A stretch of DNA of 64,000 nucleotides from Elstera sp044372965 (lineage in GTDB: Bacteria; Pseudomonadota; Alphaproteobacteria; Elsterales; Elsteraceae), in the NCBI RefSeq assembly GCF_044372965.1, contig NZ_JBILQX010000003.1, positions 1-64,000 on the forward strand, given 5' to 3'. The notes below the pieces were generated by a model. The model saw only the letters and a program-made list of their open reading frames with translations. It did no database searches and was not told the DNA's origin. Below are positions 16,192 through 24,793 of the stretch, in pieces. The number at the start of each line of letters is the position of its first letter. Position 1 is the first letter of the stretch. The position numbers and the translations under genes were made by a program.

Positions 16192-17875
16192 ATGAGTATT
16201 TTGCAAAAAAAAACTTTCGGTTAAGCTCGGCGCGGCATTCTTGCTCATATCTCTAATTACCGCCATCTCTGGCGGTCTTATTGTTAAATATTTAGATGAT
16301 TTGGTGAAGAGCTCACTTATAACCAAACATACTTACGAAGTGCTCGATGCCGTCGCCATCATTCTCGAGGCCATGCTGAATCAGCAAACCGGCTTGCGCG
16401 GTTATATTGTCCTGGTCTCGGAGGATGCCTTGACGCCCTTCACGCAAGGGCAGGCGCAGTATACAGCGGCTCTTGAAACAGCCAAGCGGTTGACGGCCGA
16501 TAATCCTGCCCAACAAAAGCGGCTGGCGGCAGTGGCCGAAACGGCTGAAGCCTGGAGTCGGGAGTTTGCTTCACCGGTTTTGAGCGGTCTCCGCGACCCG
16601 CAAGGGCTAGCACGGGCGCTTGAGATTGCAAAATCGGGCGCAGGCAAGCAAATTTTCGACCGGTTTCGAGTACAATTGCGCGAAATTGAAGATATTGAGC
16701 GCGATTTACTGGACGCCCGCTCTAAAGAATTCCAGAGCACCAGCCAAGTTGCGCAAACCATCGCCATCACGGCGATTATCGTCACGATCATCGGCGCAAT
16801 CCTGCTCTCGGTCTTCGCCAATCGCGGTATCACCGCCCCTGTGGTGCGCATGACCGCCTCGATGGAAGCGCTCAGCCGCAAAGCCTATGATGCCGCGATT
16901 CCCGGCGCGAATCGGCAGGATGAAATCGGCAAAATGGCGCAGACTCTGCTGCTCTTCCGCGCCTCAATGCAGCAGGCCGACGCGCTGGCCCTGGAATAGG
17001 AAGCGGCCCGCGCCGCCGAAGACGCGCGCCGCACCAAACTGGAAGCCCTGACACGCGATTTCTTGACTAAGATCGATACGATCGTCCAAGGCCTCGGCAC
17101 GGCGTCCAGCCAAGTGCGCACCAATGCCGAATCGCTCGCGGGGACGGCGGGACAATCCACCGCCCAGGCGGCGGCGGTCGTGAGCGCCACCGATCAGGCC
17201 GCAAGCAATATGCAAACCGTGGCCTCGGCGGCGGAAGAACTCTCGACCTCCATCGTCGAAGTCGCTCGCCGGACGGAAAACGCCGCGACGGTTGTACGTA
17301 AGGCCGTGGATGAGGCGGATGAAACCAACTCGGTCATCAAGGGCCTCGCCGCCTCCGCCGATAAGATCGGCGAGATCGTCAGCCTCATTCAGAATATCGC
17401 CGGGCAAACCAATCTGCTGGCGCTGAACGCCACCATTGAAGCCGCGCGCGCCGGAGATGCGGGCAAAGGCTTTGCGGTGGTGGCAAGCGAAGTCAAAAGC
17501 CTCGCCAATCAGACCGCCAAGGCGACGGACGATATCCAAAGCCAGATTTCGACCGTGCAGGACGAAACCCGCCGCGCCGTCGAAGCCATTAATAGCATCA
17601 GCGGCACAATCCGAACCATCGACGATATTACGGCGGCCGTCGCGGCGGCGGTTGAGCAGCAGGGCGCCGCCACCCGCGAAATCGCCCGCAATGTCACCGA
17701 AGCCGCAAGCGGCACCGAGCAGGTAAACCGCAATATCGCCGGCGTCTCACGGGCCGCCAGCGAGACCGGCCAAGCCGCCCATGAGATGCTATCGGCCTCC
17801 AACAGTCTGGCGCAACAAGCCCAGACGCTTAAACAGCATGTCGACCGCTACGTGAGCGACGCAGCGGCGGCGTAA
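16192..17875 (+). pseudogene. Methyl-accepting chemotaxis protein, broken by a frameshift and an in-frame amber codon
   Basis: The reading starts at ATG 16192 (MSILQKK) and should continue KLSVKLGAAFLLISLIT, but a run of nine A (16205-16213) shifts the frame; eight A restores a 560-residue protein exactly to the stop at 17875. Order: transmembrane segment, CHASE3-like sensor region (NQQTGLRGYIVL), second transmembrane segment, HAMP, then the signalling domain with the conserved hairpin QTNLLALNATIEAARAG. A TAG at 16997-16999 interrupts it after the HAMP domain (ALALE*EAARAA), in frame with the rest. Both lesions could be real decay, read errors, or slippage at the A-run. GGAG precedes the ATG. 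Confidence 0.85.
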
Positions 17876-18007
17876 CCGTCGCCGAGGAGGGGGCTTGCCC
17901 CTTCCTCGCGTGCCTTCGGCGAGAAAACCTATGCTTTTTCAACGCTCAAACGCCGCGCGGGCTCAAGCGTTTTTCGATTTTCCGATTCGGTTTAAAGGCG
18001 AAAAACG

Positions 18008-18484
18008 CTAAGCTTCGGCGCTCGGCCATTCGATGATGTGGTGCAGATACGCCTGCTCGTCGGTAATCGTGGTTTCGCTCACGACGCGCCCCCGAACCGA
18101 ATGGCCAGCGCGCACCACCGAGTCGGGATCGCCGGTCAGCAGCGGGTGCCACGCGGGCAAAGGCTTACCTTCCGCCATCCGCCGATAGGCGCAGGAGGGC
18201 GGCATATAATAGAGGCTCTCGATACTCTCGGGCGTCACCTTCACGCATTCCGGCACTTCTGCGAAGCGGTTTTCGTAATCGCAGCAGCGGCCGGTTTTGG
18301 CATCGAGCAGGCGGCAGGCGATATTGGTGAACTCGACAATGCCCGACGGCTCGCCCGCCTCATCCTCATATTCGAGCTTGGCAAGGCAGCATTTGCCGCA
18401 GCCGTCGCACAGGGCTTCCCATTCCGCAGGGGAGAGGGTGAGGAGGGTTTTGGTTTCCCAAAAGCGGGGCGTGAGGCTGGGCAT
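18008..18484 (-). CDS. ycgN: YcgN-family cysteine-cluster protein (UPF0260/YkgJ)
   Basis: This 158-residue protein has the YkgJ-type motif CDGCGKCCL near residue 26, with more conserved cysteines (IACRLLD, GRCCDYENR, PECVKV, PPSCAYRR). These are expected to bind an iron-sulfur or zinc site. The family is widespread in Proteobacteria; its biochemical role is not established. It lies 83 bp downstream of the cysteine-synthase gene on the same strand and may share its transcript. Confidence 0.88.
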   Translation of the reverse strand: MPSLTPRFWETKTLLTLSPAEWEALCDGCGKCCLAKLEYEDEAGEPSGIVEFTNIACRLLDAKTGRCCDYENRFAEVPECVKVTPESIESLYYMPPSCAYRRMAEGKPLPAWHPLLTGDPDSVVRAGHSVRGRVVSETTITDEQAYLHHIIEWPSAEA

Positions 18485-18567
18485 GGTTAGCTCGATACGG
18501 TCGGTAGCGTGATAGCGCAGTAGATAGACCGAATCGCGTTGCCCTGCCCAGCCTTAACCCGTTCGTC

Positions 18568-19593
18568 CTAAGCGAGCCAACTCGGCACGGGCAGATTGCG
18601 GGCGCGCAGGAACTCAGGATTGAAGAGTTTCGACTGATACCGCGCGCCGCCGTCGCAGAGGATGGTCACAATGGTATGCCCCGGGCCGAGGGTGCGGGCG
18701 ACTTGCATCGCGGCGGCGATGTTGACGCCCGCCGACCCACCGACGCATAAGCCATCATGTTTCAACAAATCGAACACGACCGTCAGCGCTTCGGTGTCGG
18801 AGATGCGCACCGCGCCATCAAGCACGACGCCCGCAAGATTGCCGGGCACGCGGCCTTGGCCGATCCCTTCGGTGATCGAGGTGCCCTCCGCGACCAACTC
18901 CGCGCCCGTCGCCCAATTGTAGAGCACCGAGCCGTGGGGATCGGCGAGGAAGATTTTCGTTGCGGGGGCTGCAGCTTTCAGCGCGGCGCTGATGCCCGCG
19001 AGCGTGCCGCCGGTGCCGACCGCGCAGGTGAAAGCGTCAGGGGCTTTGCCGGTGATCGCCTGGACCTGCGCCAGAATTTCCGGCCCGGTGGTGGCCGCGT
19101 GGCCGTTTCGGTTGGCGAGATTTTCAAACTGATCGGCGAATAGCACGCCGTTCGGCTCAGTCGCGGCGCGCTCTTCCGCCACCCTACGGGCGACATGCAC
19201 GTAATTGCCGGGGTCCTTGAAGGGTTTTGCCGGAACCAGCATCACTTCCGCCCCAATCAGCCGGAGAAAATCGATCTTCTCCTGACTTTGGGTTTCCGGC
19301 ATGACGATCAGGCTGCGGTAGCCGCGCGCGTTGCCGACCAGGGCAAGACCTATGCCGGTGTTTCCGGCGGTGCCTTCAACGATCAAGCCGCCCGGTTTCA
19401 GCGTGCCCGCCGCTTCCGCCGCTTGGACGATGGCGAGCGCCGCGCGGTCCTTCACCGAGCCGCCGGGGTTCATGAACTCGGCCTTGCCGTAAATCGCGCA
19501 ACCGGTCGCCGTCGAGGGGCCGTTTAGATAAATCAACGGCGTTTGGCCAATGGCGGGAAACAGACCGGGGGCGACGAAGGTTTCGCCGGGCAT
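18568..19593 (-). CDS. Cysteine synthase family PLP enzyme (CysK-like)
   Basis: This 341-residue fold-type II PLP enzyme has the catalytic lysine motif NPGGSVKDRAAL (about residues 42-53), the substrate loop EGTAGNTGIGLAL and the phosphate-binding GTGGTLAG. It matches O-acetylserine sulfhydrylase/cystathionine beta-synthase-like enzymes, which make cysteine from O-acetylserine and sulfide. The asparagine loop reads GTAGNTG where CysK has TSGNTG, so a cysteine-synthase-like side branch is possible. The 104 bp upstream form a divergent promoter region with a methyltransferase gene. Confidence 0.85.
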   Translation of the reverse strand: MPGETFVAPGLFPAIGQTPLIYLNGPSTATGCAIYGKAEFMNPGGSVKDRAALAIVQAAEAAGTLKPGGLIVEGTAGNTGIGLALVGNARGYRSLIVMPETQSQEKIDFLRLIGAEVMLVPAKPFKDPGNYVHVARRVAEERAATEPNGVLFADQFENLANRNGHAATTGPEILAQVQAITGKAPDAFTCAVGTGGTLAGISAALKAAAPATKIFLADPHGSVLYNWATGAELVAEGTSITEGIGQGRVPGNLAGVVLDGAVRISDTEALTVVFDLLKHDGLCVGGSAGVNIAAAMQVARTLGPGHTIVTILCDGGARYQSKLFNPEFLRARNLPVPSWLA

Positions 19594-19697
19594 CGACTTT
19601 CTCCAATTTACAGTGTGATTTGGAAAACTCGGTTTCTATGTAAGCTCTGGCAAAACTATGCGCAAGTATAGGGACGTTTTCCGAAAGCAGGGCAGGC

Positions 19698-20462
19698 ATG
19701 AGCGGCTTTAAGGATCATTTTTCGGGCGTGGCCCAAGGCTATGCCACTTATCGACCGCGTTATCGGCCCCAATTGGCGGCGGATTTGGTGGCGCTGTGCG
19801 CGCAGCATCGGCTTGCGTGGGATGTGGGGTGTGGCTCCGGGCAGTTTTCGGCCTTGCTCCCGGCAGTTTTTGAGCGGGTTGTCGCGACGGACGCCAGTGC
19901 CGAGCAGGTGGCGGCGGCGATCCCGCACCCCCAGATCGAGTATCGCGCGGCGCGGGCGGAGGCGAGTGGCCTGCCCGATGGGTCGGTCGATCTCATCACC
20001 GTAGCCCAAGCGGCCCATTGGTTCGATCTGCCCGCCTTCTATGCCGAATGCGCGCGCGTCGCCGCCCCTGGGTGCCTGCTGGCGCTCATTACCTATGCCC
20101 ATATGCGCCTGCCCGATCCGCTGATGCCGCTGTTTTGGCATTTTTACGAAGACGTGCTCGGCCCTTTCTGGCCCCCCGACCGCCGCCATGTGGAACAGGG
20201 GTATGCGACCCTGCCGTTTCCCTTCGAGCCGCTCGCACTGCCGCCGCAAACGCTGGAGGCAGCTTGGGGATTGGATCAGGTCTTGGGCTATGTCGATACC
20301 TGGTCGGCGGTGCGCGGATTGCTGAAAGCCGAGGGCGATGGGCGCTTGCAGGCCTTCAAGGTGGCCTTCGGCAAAACCTGGCTTGAAACCCAAGGCGCGG
20401 GGGCGCAATTGCCGCTCGATTGGCCGGTCACGGTGCGCGTAGGGCGGGTTCGGCCCGGTTGA
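19698..20462 (+). CDS. Class I SAM-dependent methyltransferase
   Basis: This 254-residue methyltransferase starts MSGFKDHFSGVAQGYATYRPRYR, typical of the UbiE/trans-aconitate-like family. It has the SAM-binding WDVGCGSGQFSALL, then ATDASAEQV and an acidic/LITVAQAAHWFD motif with conserved AxHWFD. The substrate is unknown; small-molecule methylation is likely. No co-directional partner is close. Confidence 0.85.
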   Translation: MSGFKDHFSGVAQGYATYRPRYRPQLAADLVALCAQHRLAWDVGCGSGQFSALLPAVFERVVATDASAEQVAAAIPHPQIEYRAARAEASGLPDGSVDLITVAQAAHWFDLPAFYAECARVAAPGCLLALITYAHMRLPDPLMPLFWHFYEDVLGPFWPPDRRHVEQGYATLPFPFEPLALPPQTLEAAWGLDQVLGYVDTWSAVRGLLKAEGDGRLQAFKVAFGKTWLETQGAGAQLPLDWPVTVRVGRVRPG

Positions 20463-20495
20463 ATTAGAAACTAGGGGCTTTTTCAGACTCCTGCA

Positions 20496-20524
20496 TTGAC
20501 AGGGGCAAAGCCGCTGGGTAGGTT
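20496..20524 (+). promoter_or_regulatory. Probable sigma-70 promoter of the L36 gene
   Basis: TTGACA (20496-20501) is followed by exactly 17 bp and TAGGTT (20519-20524). The -35 is perfect and the -10 is partial. It lies 70 bp before the L36 start codon. Confidence 0.55.
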
Positions 20525-20594
20525 CCACGCCTATTTTTGACTTAGCTTCCTGGCCGATTTCCTGGCCGGACCTTGAGACCCAAAGGCTTGCATC

Positions 20595-20720
20595 ATGAAG
20601 ATCGTCAACTCGCTGAAGTCCATGAAGACCCGCCACAAGGCTTGCCGCATTGTGCGTCGCAAGGGTCGCGTGTACGTGATCAACAAGCAAAATCCGCGCT
20701 TCAAAGCCCGCCAGGGCTAA
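20595..20720 (+). CDS. rpmJ: 50S ribosomal protein L36, short zinc-free type
   Basis: This 41-residue basic protein translates as MKIVNSLKSMKTRHKACRIV and continues RRKGRVYVINKQNPRFKARQG. It has the L36 pattern (RHKACRIVRRKGRVYVI) but only one cysteine, so it is the zinc-free (C-minus, YkgO-like) form common in alphaproteobacteria. It stands alone with its own promoter and a strong terminator. Confidence 0.95.
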   Translation: MKIVNSLKSMKTRHKACRIVRRKGRVYVINKQNPRFKARQG

Positions 20721-20763
20721 TCTTACGCGGCTTTGGCCGCTAAGATGCGTCGATTTGCTGGTA

Positions 20764-20808
20764 CACTAAGGCACCGCAGGCCTGCTTGCGGTGCCTTAGT
20801 GTTTTTTT
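20764..20808 (+). terminator. Strong intrinsic terminator after L36
   Basis: There is a 15-bp perfect stem, CACTAAGGCACCGCA (20764-20778) with TGCGGTGCCTTAGTG (20787-20801), an 8-base loop and seven T. Confidence 0.95.
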
Positions 20809-20840
20809 AGCTTGTAGGCTTGACGTCGTTATCCTTGAAC

Positions 20841-20857
20841 TGTATCTCTAATTGTGA
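20841..20857 (+). promoter_or_regulatory. Operator-like site upstream of the Rrf2 gene
   Basis: TGTATCTCTAATTGTGA matches, in reverse complement, 14 of 17 positions of the site at 21370-21386 in front of the flavodoxin gene. It is the likely binding site for the Rrf2 regulator encoded 16 bp downstream (autoregulation). Confidence 0.6.
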
Positions 20858-20872
20858 CGATTGGAGGGGCGC

Positions 20873-21319
20873 ATGGGCGCACGCAGCAATCGGTTTGCGG
20901 TTGCCCTGCATGCTTTGGCGGTGATCGCCGAGCGTAAGGGGGAGCCAGCATCGTCGGACTGGATCGCGCAGAGCATCGGCACGAACCCGGTGGTGATTCG
21001 CCGGGCGATGGCACCGTTGCGCGATGCGGGACTGGTTACGTCCGTCGCGGGAGCATCCGGGGGGTTTTTGCTGGCAAAACCGGCGGAACTCATCGGATTG
21101 AACCAGATTTGGACGGCGGTTGAGCCTGGGGGAAGCCTTGCCTGCCATGAAGGTAGCGAGGATTGCCCGGTCGCCGCCCAGCTTCCGCCGATCATGGCCG
21201 AAATCGGCCAGGATATGGACCGGGCGCTGGAAACCAGTCTCAGGGCCTGGCGCTTGTCCGATGTGACGCGGCGCCTGTGTCCGGAGATGATAGCGTTGCG
21301 GGCTCAAAAGCCCCTGTGA
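20873..21319 (+). CDS. Rrf2-family transcriptional regulator
   Basis: This 148-residue regulator has an N-terminal winged helix (FAVALHALAVIAERKGEPASSDWIAQSIGTNPVVIRRAMAPLRDAGLVTSVAG, outlined by positions 6-58) and the Rrf2 wing with GASGGFLLAKP. Two cysteines are visible at LACHEGSEDCPV, spaced seven apart, plus RRLCPEM; the three-cysteine FeS pattern of IscR/NsrR is not obvious. It resembles the YwnA/YwgB group, which often controls an oxidoreductase gene. The start is ATG 20873 with GGAGGGG upstream. It lies between mirrored operator-like sites. Confidence 0.88.
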   Translation: MGARSNRFAVALHALAVIAERKGEPASSDWIAQSIGTNPVVIRRAMAPLRDAGLVTSVAGASGGFLLAKPAELIGLNQIWTAVEPGGSLACHEGSEDCPVAAQLPPIMAEIGQDMDRALETSLRAWRLSDVTRRLCPEMIALRAQKPL

Positions 21320-21335
21320 TCGTCGAGAAGAGGAG

Positions 21336-21354
21336 CGGCCCCTGGGCCGTTTTT
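21336..21354 (+). terminator. Short intrinsic terminator after the Rrf2 gene
   Basis: CGGCC (21336-21340), loop CCTG, GGCCG (21345-21349), then five T. It separates the regulator gene from the flavodoxin gene. Confidence 0.7.
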
Positions 21355-21369
21355 CTTTACGCTGAAATG

Positions 21370-21386
21370 TAACAATTATAGATACG
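21370..21386 (+). promoter_or_regulatory. Operator-like site upstream of the flavodoxin gene
   Basis: TAACAATTATAGATACG is the mirrored copy (14/17 in reverse complement) of the site at 20841-20857. It lies 10 bp before the flavodoxin start codon, a position that fits repression by the neighbouring Rrf2 protein. Confidence 0.6.
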
Positions 21387-21395
21387 GTGATCCTC

Positions 21396-21968
21396 ATGGC
21401 AAAAGTAGCAATCGTTTATCATAGCGGCTTTGGGCACACGGCGGTTCAGGCCGAAAGCGTTGCGAGCGGCGCGCGCAGCGTTCCGGGCACCGAGGTGACG
21501 CTGGTCAAGGTGGACGAATGGGAAGCGCATGTGAACGCGCTGAATGCCGCCGACGCCATCATCTTCGGCGCGCCGACCTATATGGGCAGCGCCTCGGCCC
21601 AGTTCAAAACCTTCATGGATGCGACGGGTAAGATTTGGTACGGCCAGGGCTGGAAAGACAAGCTCGCCGCCGGTTTCACCAACTCGGCCAGCCAGAGCGG
21701 CGATAAGCTGAACACGCTGATCCAGCTTGCCATCTTCGGCGCGCAGCATGGGATGATCTGGGTCTCGCTCGGCGAATTGCCGCAGAATAATAGTTCGCAA
21801 TCGTCGCCCGATACGGTCAATCGCCTCGGCAGCTTCTTGGGCGCGATGGCCCAGTCGAACAACGACCAAGGCCCGGAATTGGCCCCGCCCGCCGCCGACC
21901 GCAAGACGGCGGAAATTCTGGGCGCGCGCGTCGCCACCCAAGCTGCCCGCTGGGTGATGGGCGCGTAA
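21396..21968 (+). CDS. Flavodoxin family protein (WrbA/NAD(P)H:quinone-oxidoreductase-like)
   Basis: This 190-residue FMN-binding protein has the flavodoxin phosphate loop VYHSGFGHTA (residues 6-15), FGAPTYMGSASAQFKTFMDATG in the 50-loop region and an H-bonding GxxxHGM segment. It is similar in length to WrbA-type quinone reductases, which keep quinones reduced under oxidative or electrophile stress. ATG 21396 is preferred over the GTG at 21387. The neighbouring Rrf2 regulator and shared operator suggest induction by a stress signal. Confidence 0.85.
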   Translation: MAKVAIVYHSGFGHTAVQAESVASGARSVPGTEVTLVKVDEWEAHVNALNAADAIIFGAPTYMGSASAQFKTFMDATGKIWYGQGWKDKLAAGFTNSASQSGDKLNTLIQLAIFGAQHGMIWVSLGELPQNNSSQSSPDTVNRLGSFLGAMAQSNNDQGPELAPPAADRKTAEILGARVATQAARWVMGA

Positions 21969-22083
21969 GGCGCGACTTTCGGTCTCGCCCCTACGAAAGT
22001 TTATCCCCTTTCCCTTGCTCTTAACGTTTTGCTTGTTATCGTCTGATGCAAGCCGAATAAGAAGGCGCAAGGGGGAGGGGATT

Positions 22084-23574
22084 ATGGTTCAAATGCCGGT
22101 GCCGGATGCGGGCATTCTGGCGCGGCGCGACGATATCGTGCGCGCGCTCTATGCTTTGCTCCCCGAGAGCTGCGTGATCGCCGATGCGGTCGCCCGCCGC
22201 GCTTACGAGTGCGATGCGGTCAGCGCCTACCGTCAACTTCCCCTCGCGGTCGTTCTGCCGCGCACGACGGCGGAGGTTTCGGCGGTTCTGAAATATTGCC
22301 ACGAAGCAGGCGTTCCTGTCGTGCCGCGCGGGGCGGGAACCTCCCTTTCCGGTGGGGCCTTGCCGGTGGCCGATGGCATTGTTCTGGGCTTAGGCAAGCT
22401 CAACAAAATTCTCGATATCGATTTTGCGAACCGCGCCGTCGTCACGCAGCCGGGCGTAACCAACCTTGGGATTTCCAACGCCGTCGCCCATGCCGGTTTC
22501 TATTATGCCCCCGATCCCTCCTCGCAGATCGCCTGCACGATTGGCGGCAATGTGGGGGAAAATTCGGGCGGCGTGCATTGCCTGAAATATGGGCTCACCA
22601 CCAATAATATTCTCGGGCTCGAACTGGTGCTGATGGATGGCACCATTCTGCGCCTCGGCGGCAAGCAGTTGGAAGCCGGGGGCTATGATTGGCTCGGGCT
22701 GCTCACGGGGTCCGAGGGGCTGCTGGGGGTGATTACCGAAGTCACCGTGCGCATCCTTCGTAAACCCGCCACCGCCCGCGCGCTGCTGCTGGGCTTCCCC
22801 AGTTCCGAGGCGGCGGGCGACTGCGTGGGACAGATCATCGCGGCGGGCATTATACCCGGCGGGATGGAAATGATGGACCGCCCGGCGATTCACGCCACCG
22901 AAGCCTTTGTGAACGTCGGCTATCCGTTGGACGTGGAAGCGCTGCTGATCGTGGAACTCGATGGGCCGCCGGTGGAGGTCGATCACCTCATCGAGCGGGT
23001 GTCGGCGATTGCCGATCGCTGCTCCGCCACGACCAAGCGGATTTCCAATAGCGAGGCCGAACGGATGGCCTTTTGGGCCGGGCGAAAGGCCGCATTTCCG
23101 GCGGCGGGGCGCATTTCGCCGGATTACCTGTGCATGGACGGTACGATTCCGCGCCGGGCGCTGTCGCAGGTGCTCACCCGGATGAACGAGCTTTCCCAGC
23201 AGTACGGCCTGGGCCTCGCCAATGTGTTTCACGCGGGCGACGGTAATTTGCATCCGCTGATTCTGTTCGATGCCAATAAGCCCGGCGAACTGGATAAGGC
23301 CGAAGCCTTCGGCGGCGATATTCTTAAGCTCTGCGTGGAAGTCGGCGGCGTTTTGACCGGCGAGCACGGCGTTGGGGTGGAAAAGCGCGACCTGATGCCG
23401 GTGATGTTCTCCGAGATTGATCTCGACCAGCAGCGCCGGGTGAAGGACGCCTTCGACCCGCAAGGGCTGCTCAACCCCGGCAAGGTCTTTCCGCTTCTCA
23501 GCCGCTGCGCCGAGGGCGGCAAGATGCATGTTGCGGGCGGTGCGCTGCCCCATCCCGATCTTCCCCGTTTCTGA
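22084..23574 (+). CDS. glcD: Glycolate oxidase subunit GlcD (FAD-binding)
   Basis: This 496-residue flavoprotein of the VAO/FAD-linked oxidase family has the FAD loop VVPRGAGTSLSGGA (about 78-91) and the downstream GGNVGENSGGVHCLKYG. The C-terminal domain has NVFHAGDGNLHPLILFD and GEHGVGVEKR. It oxidises glycolate to glyoxylate as part of membrane-associated GlcDEF. GGGGGAGGGG precedes ATG 22084. glcE begins 9 bp after the stop. Confidence 0.94.
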   Translation: MVQMPVPDAGILARRDDIVRALYALLPESCVIADAVARRAYECDAVSAYRQLPLAVVLPRTTAEVSAVLKYCHEAGVPVVPRGAGTSLSGGALPVADGIVLGLGKLNKILDIDFANRAVVTQPGVTNLGISNAVAHAGFYYAPDPSSQIACTIGGNVGENSGGVHCLKYGLTTNNILGLELVLMDGTILRLGGKQLEAGGYDWLGLLTGSEGLLGVITEVTVRILRKPATARALLLGFPSSEAAGDCVGQIIAAGIIPGGMEMMDRPAIHATEAFVNVGYPLDVEALLIVELDGPPVEVDHLIERVSAIADRCSATTKRISNSEAERMAFWAGRKAAFPAAGRISPDYLCMDGTIPRRALSQVLTRMNELSQQYGLGLANVFHAGDGNLHPLILFDANKPGELDKAEAFGGDILKLCVEVGGVLTGEHGVGVEKRDLMPVMFSEIDLDQQRRVKDAFDPQGLLNPGKVFPLLSRCAEGGKMHVAGGALPHPDLPRF

Positions 23575-23583
23575 GGCGCGCGC

Positions 23584-24789
23584 ATGTTCACCCCGCTCAA
23601 CGCCGCCGAACTGTCCGATCTGGTGCGCAGCACTGTCGCTGAAGGCGCGGCGCTGGCCCTGCACTCCGGCAATTCGCTTTCCGCCCTCGGCCACCCGCCG
23701 CGCGGCGACCGCCCCCATCATTCCCTCTCGCTCGCAGGCTTCGATACGATCATCGCCTATGAGCCCGACGAGTTGGTGCTCACGGTCGGGCCGGGGATTC
23801 CGATGGCGGAGGTTAAAAGCCTGCTCGTCGAACGCGGCCAACATCTCGCCTTCGAGCCGCCCGATTGGGGGCCGCTCTATGGGCAACCGGCGGGCATTGG
23901 CACGCTGGGCGGCACCCTCGGCGCGGCGCTGGCGGGATCACGCCGGGTGACGGCGGGCAGTGCGCGCGACCACATGCTCGGCTTCCACGCCGTCAACGGA
24001 CGCGGGGAAATCTTCAAAGCGGGCGGGCGTGTGGTGAAGAATGTGACCGGCTATGATCTGCCCAAGCTGGTCACGGGGGCTTTCGGAACCCTCGTTGCGC
24101 TGACCGAAGTGACGGTGAAAGTCGTCCCCGCGCCCGAGACGGTCGAAACCCTGATGCTGCCCCGGCTGAACCCAGCGCTGGCGACAAAGCTGATGTCCCA
24201 AGCTTTGGGGAGCCCCCATGATGTCGGCAGCGCCGCCTATCTGCCCGCGAGCGTAGCGCGCGATCTTATTCCCGGTACAAGCGATAGCGCGACTTTGATC
24301 CGGCTTGAAGGCTTCGCCGCCTCGGTCGAAGCGCGGGCGGCGGCGTTGATGGCGGATTTGGGCGTGGCGGTCGAGCGGTTGGGGGCGGGGGTCTCGCGCA
24401 CCCTGTGGCAGGCGCTCAGCGATGCCGCGCCGCTGGTGGGGCTGCATGAAGATTGCCTGTGGCGCATTTCCGTTCCCCCCACCGAGGGCGCGGCGATTCT
24501 GGAGGCGGTTCAGGCAGCGCGGCCCTTGGCGACCGGCTGGCTCGATTGGGGCGGCGGCTTGATTTGGCTGGCCCTACCCGCCCACCCAGGGGAGGGGGAC
24601 GGGGGCGCTGCGTTTCTGCGCGGTCTCGTGAAAAACGGACACGCGACGCTGATCCGCGCGCCGGAGCGGGTGCGGACGGCGGTGCCCGTGTTTCAACCGA
24701 TGCCGCCCGCGTTGGCGGCGCTCGCCCGGCGGCTGAAGGCATCTTTCGACCCGCACGCTGTGTTCAATCCGTCGCGTTTAGGAGCCTGA
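23584..24789 (+). CDS. glcE: Glycolate oxidase subunit GlcE (FAD-binding)
   Basis: This 401-residue protein is shorter than GlcD and has the FAD-linked oxidase N-domain (LVLTVGPGIPMAEVKSLL, GTLGGTLGAALAGSRRVTAG, KNVTGYDLPKLVTGAFGTL). It is the second flavin-binding subunit of glycolate oxidase, between glcD and glcF in the usual order. The ending DPHAVFNPSRLGA is the typical family C-terminus. Confidence 0.93.
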   Translation: MFTPLNAAELSDLVRSTVAEGAALALHSGNSLSALGHPPRGDRPHHSLSLAGFDTIIAYEPDELVLTVGPGIPMAEVKSLLVERGQHLAFEPPDWGPLYGQPAGIGTLGGTLGAALAGSRRVTAGSARDHMLGFHAVNGRGEIFKAGGRVVKNVTGYDLPKLVTGAFGTLVALTEVTVKVVPAPETVETLMLPRLNPALATKLMSQALGSPHDVGSAAYLPASVARDLIPGTSDSATLIRLEGFAASVEARAAALMADLGVAVERLGAGVSRTLWQALSDAAPLVGLHEDCLWRISVPPTEGAAILEAVQAARPLATGWLDWGGGLIWLALPAHPGEGDGGAAFLRGLVKNGHATLIRAPERVRTAVPVFQPMPPALAALARRLKASFDPHAVFNPSRLGA

Positions 24790-24793
24790 GGCG

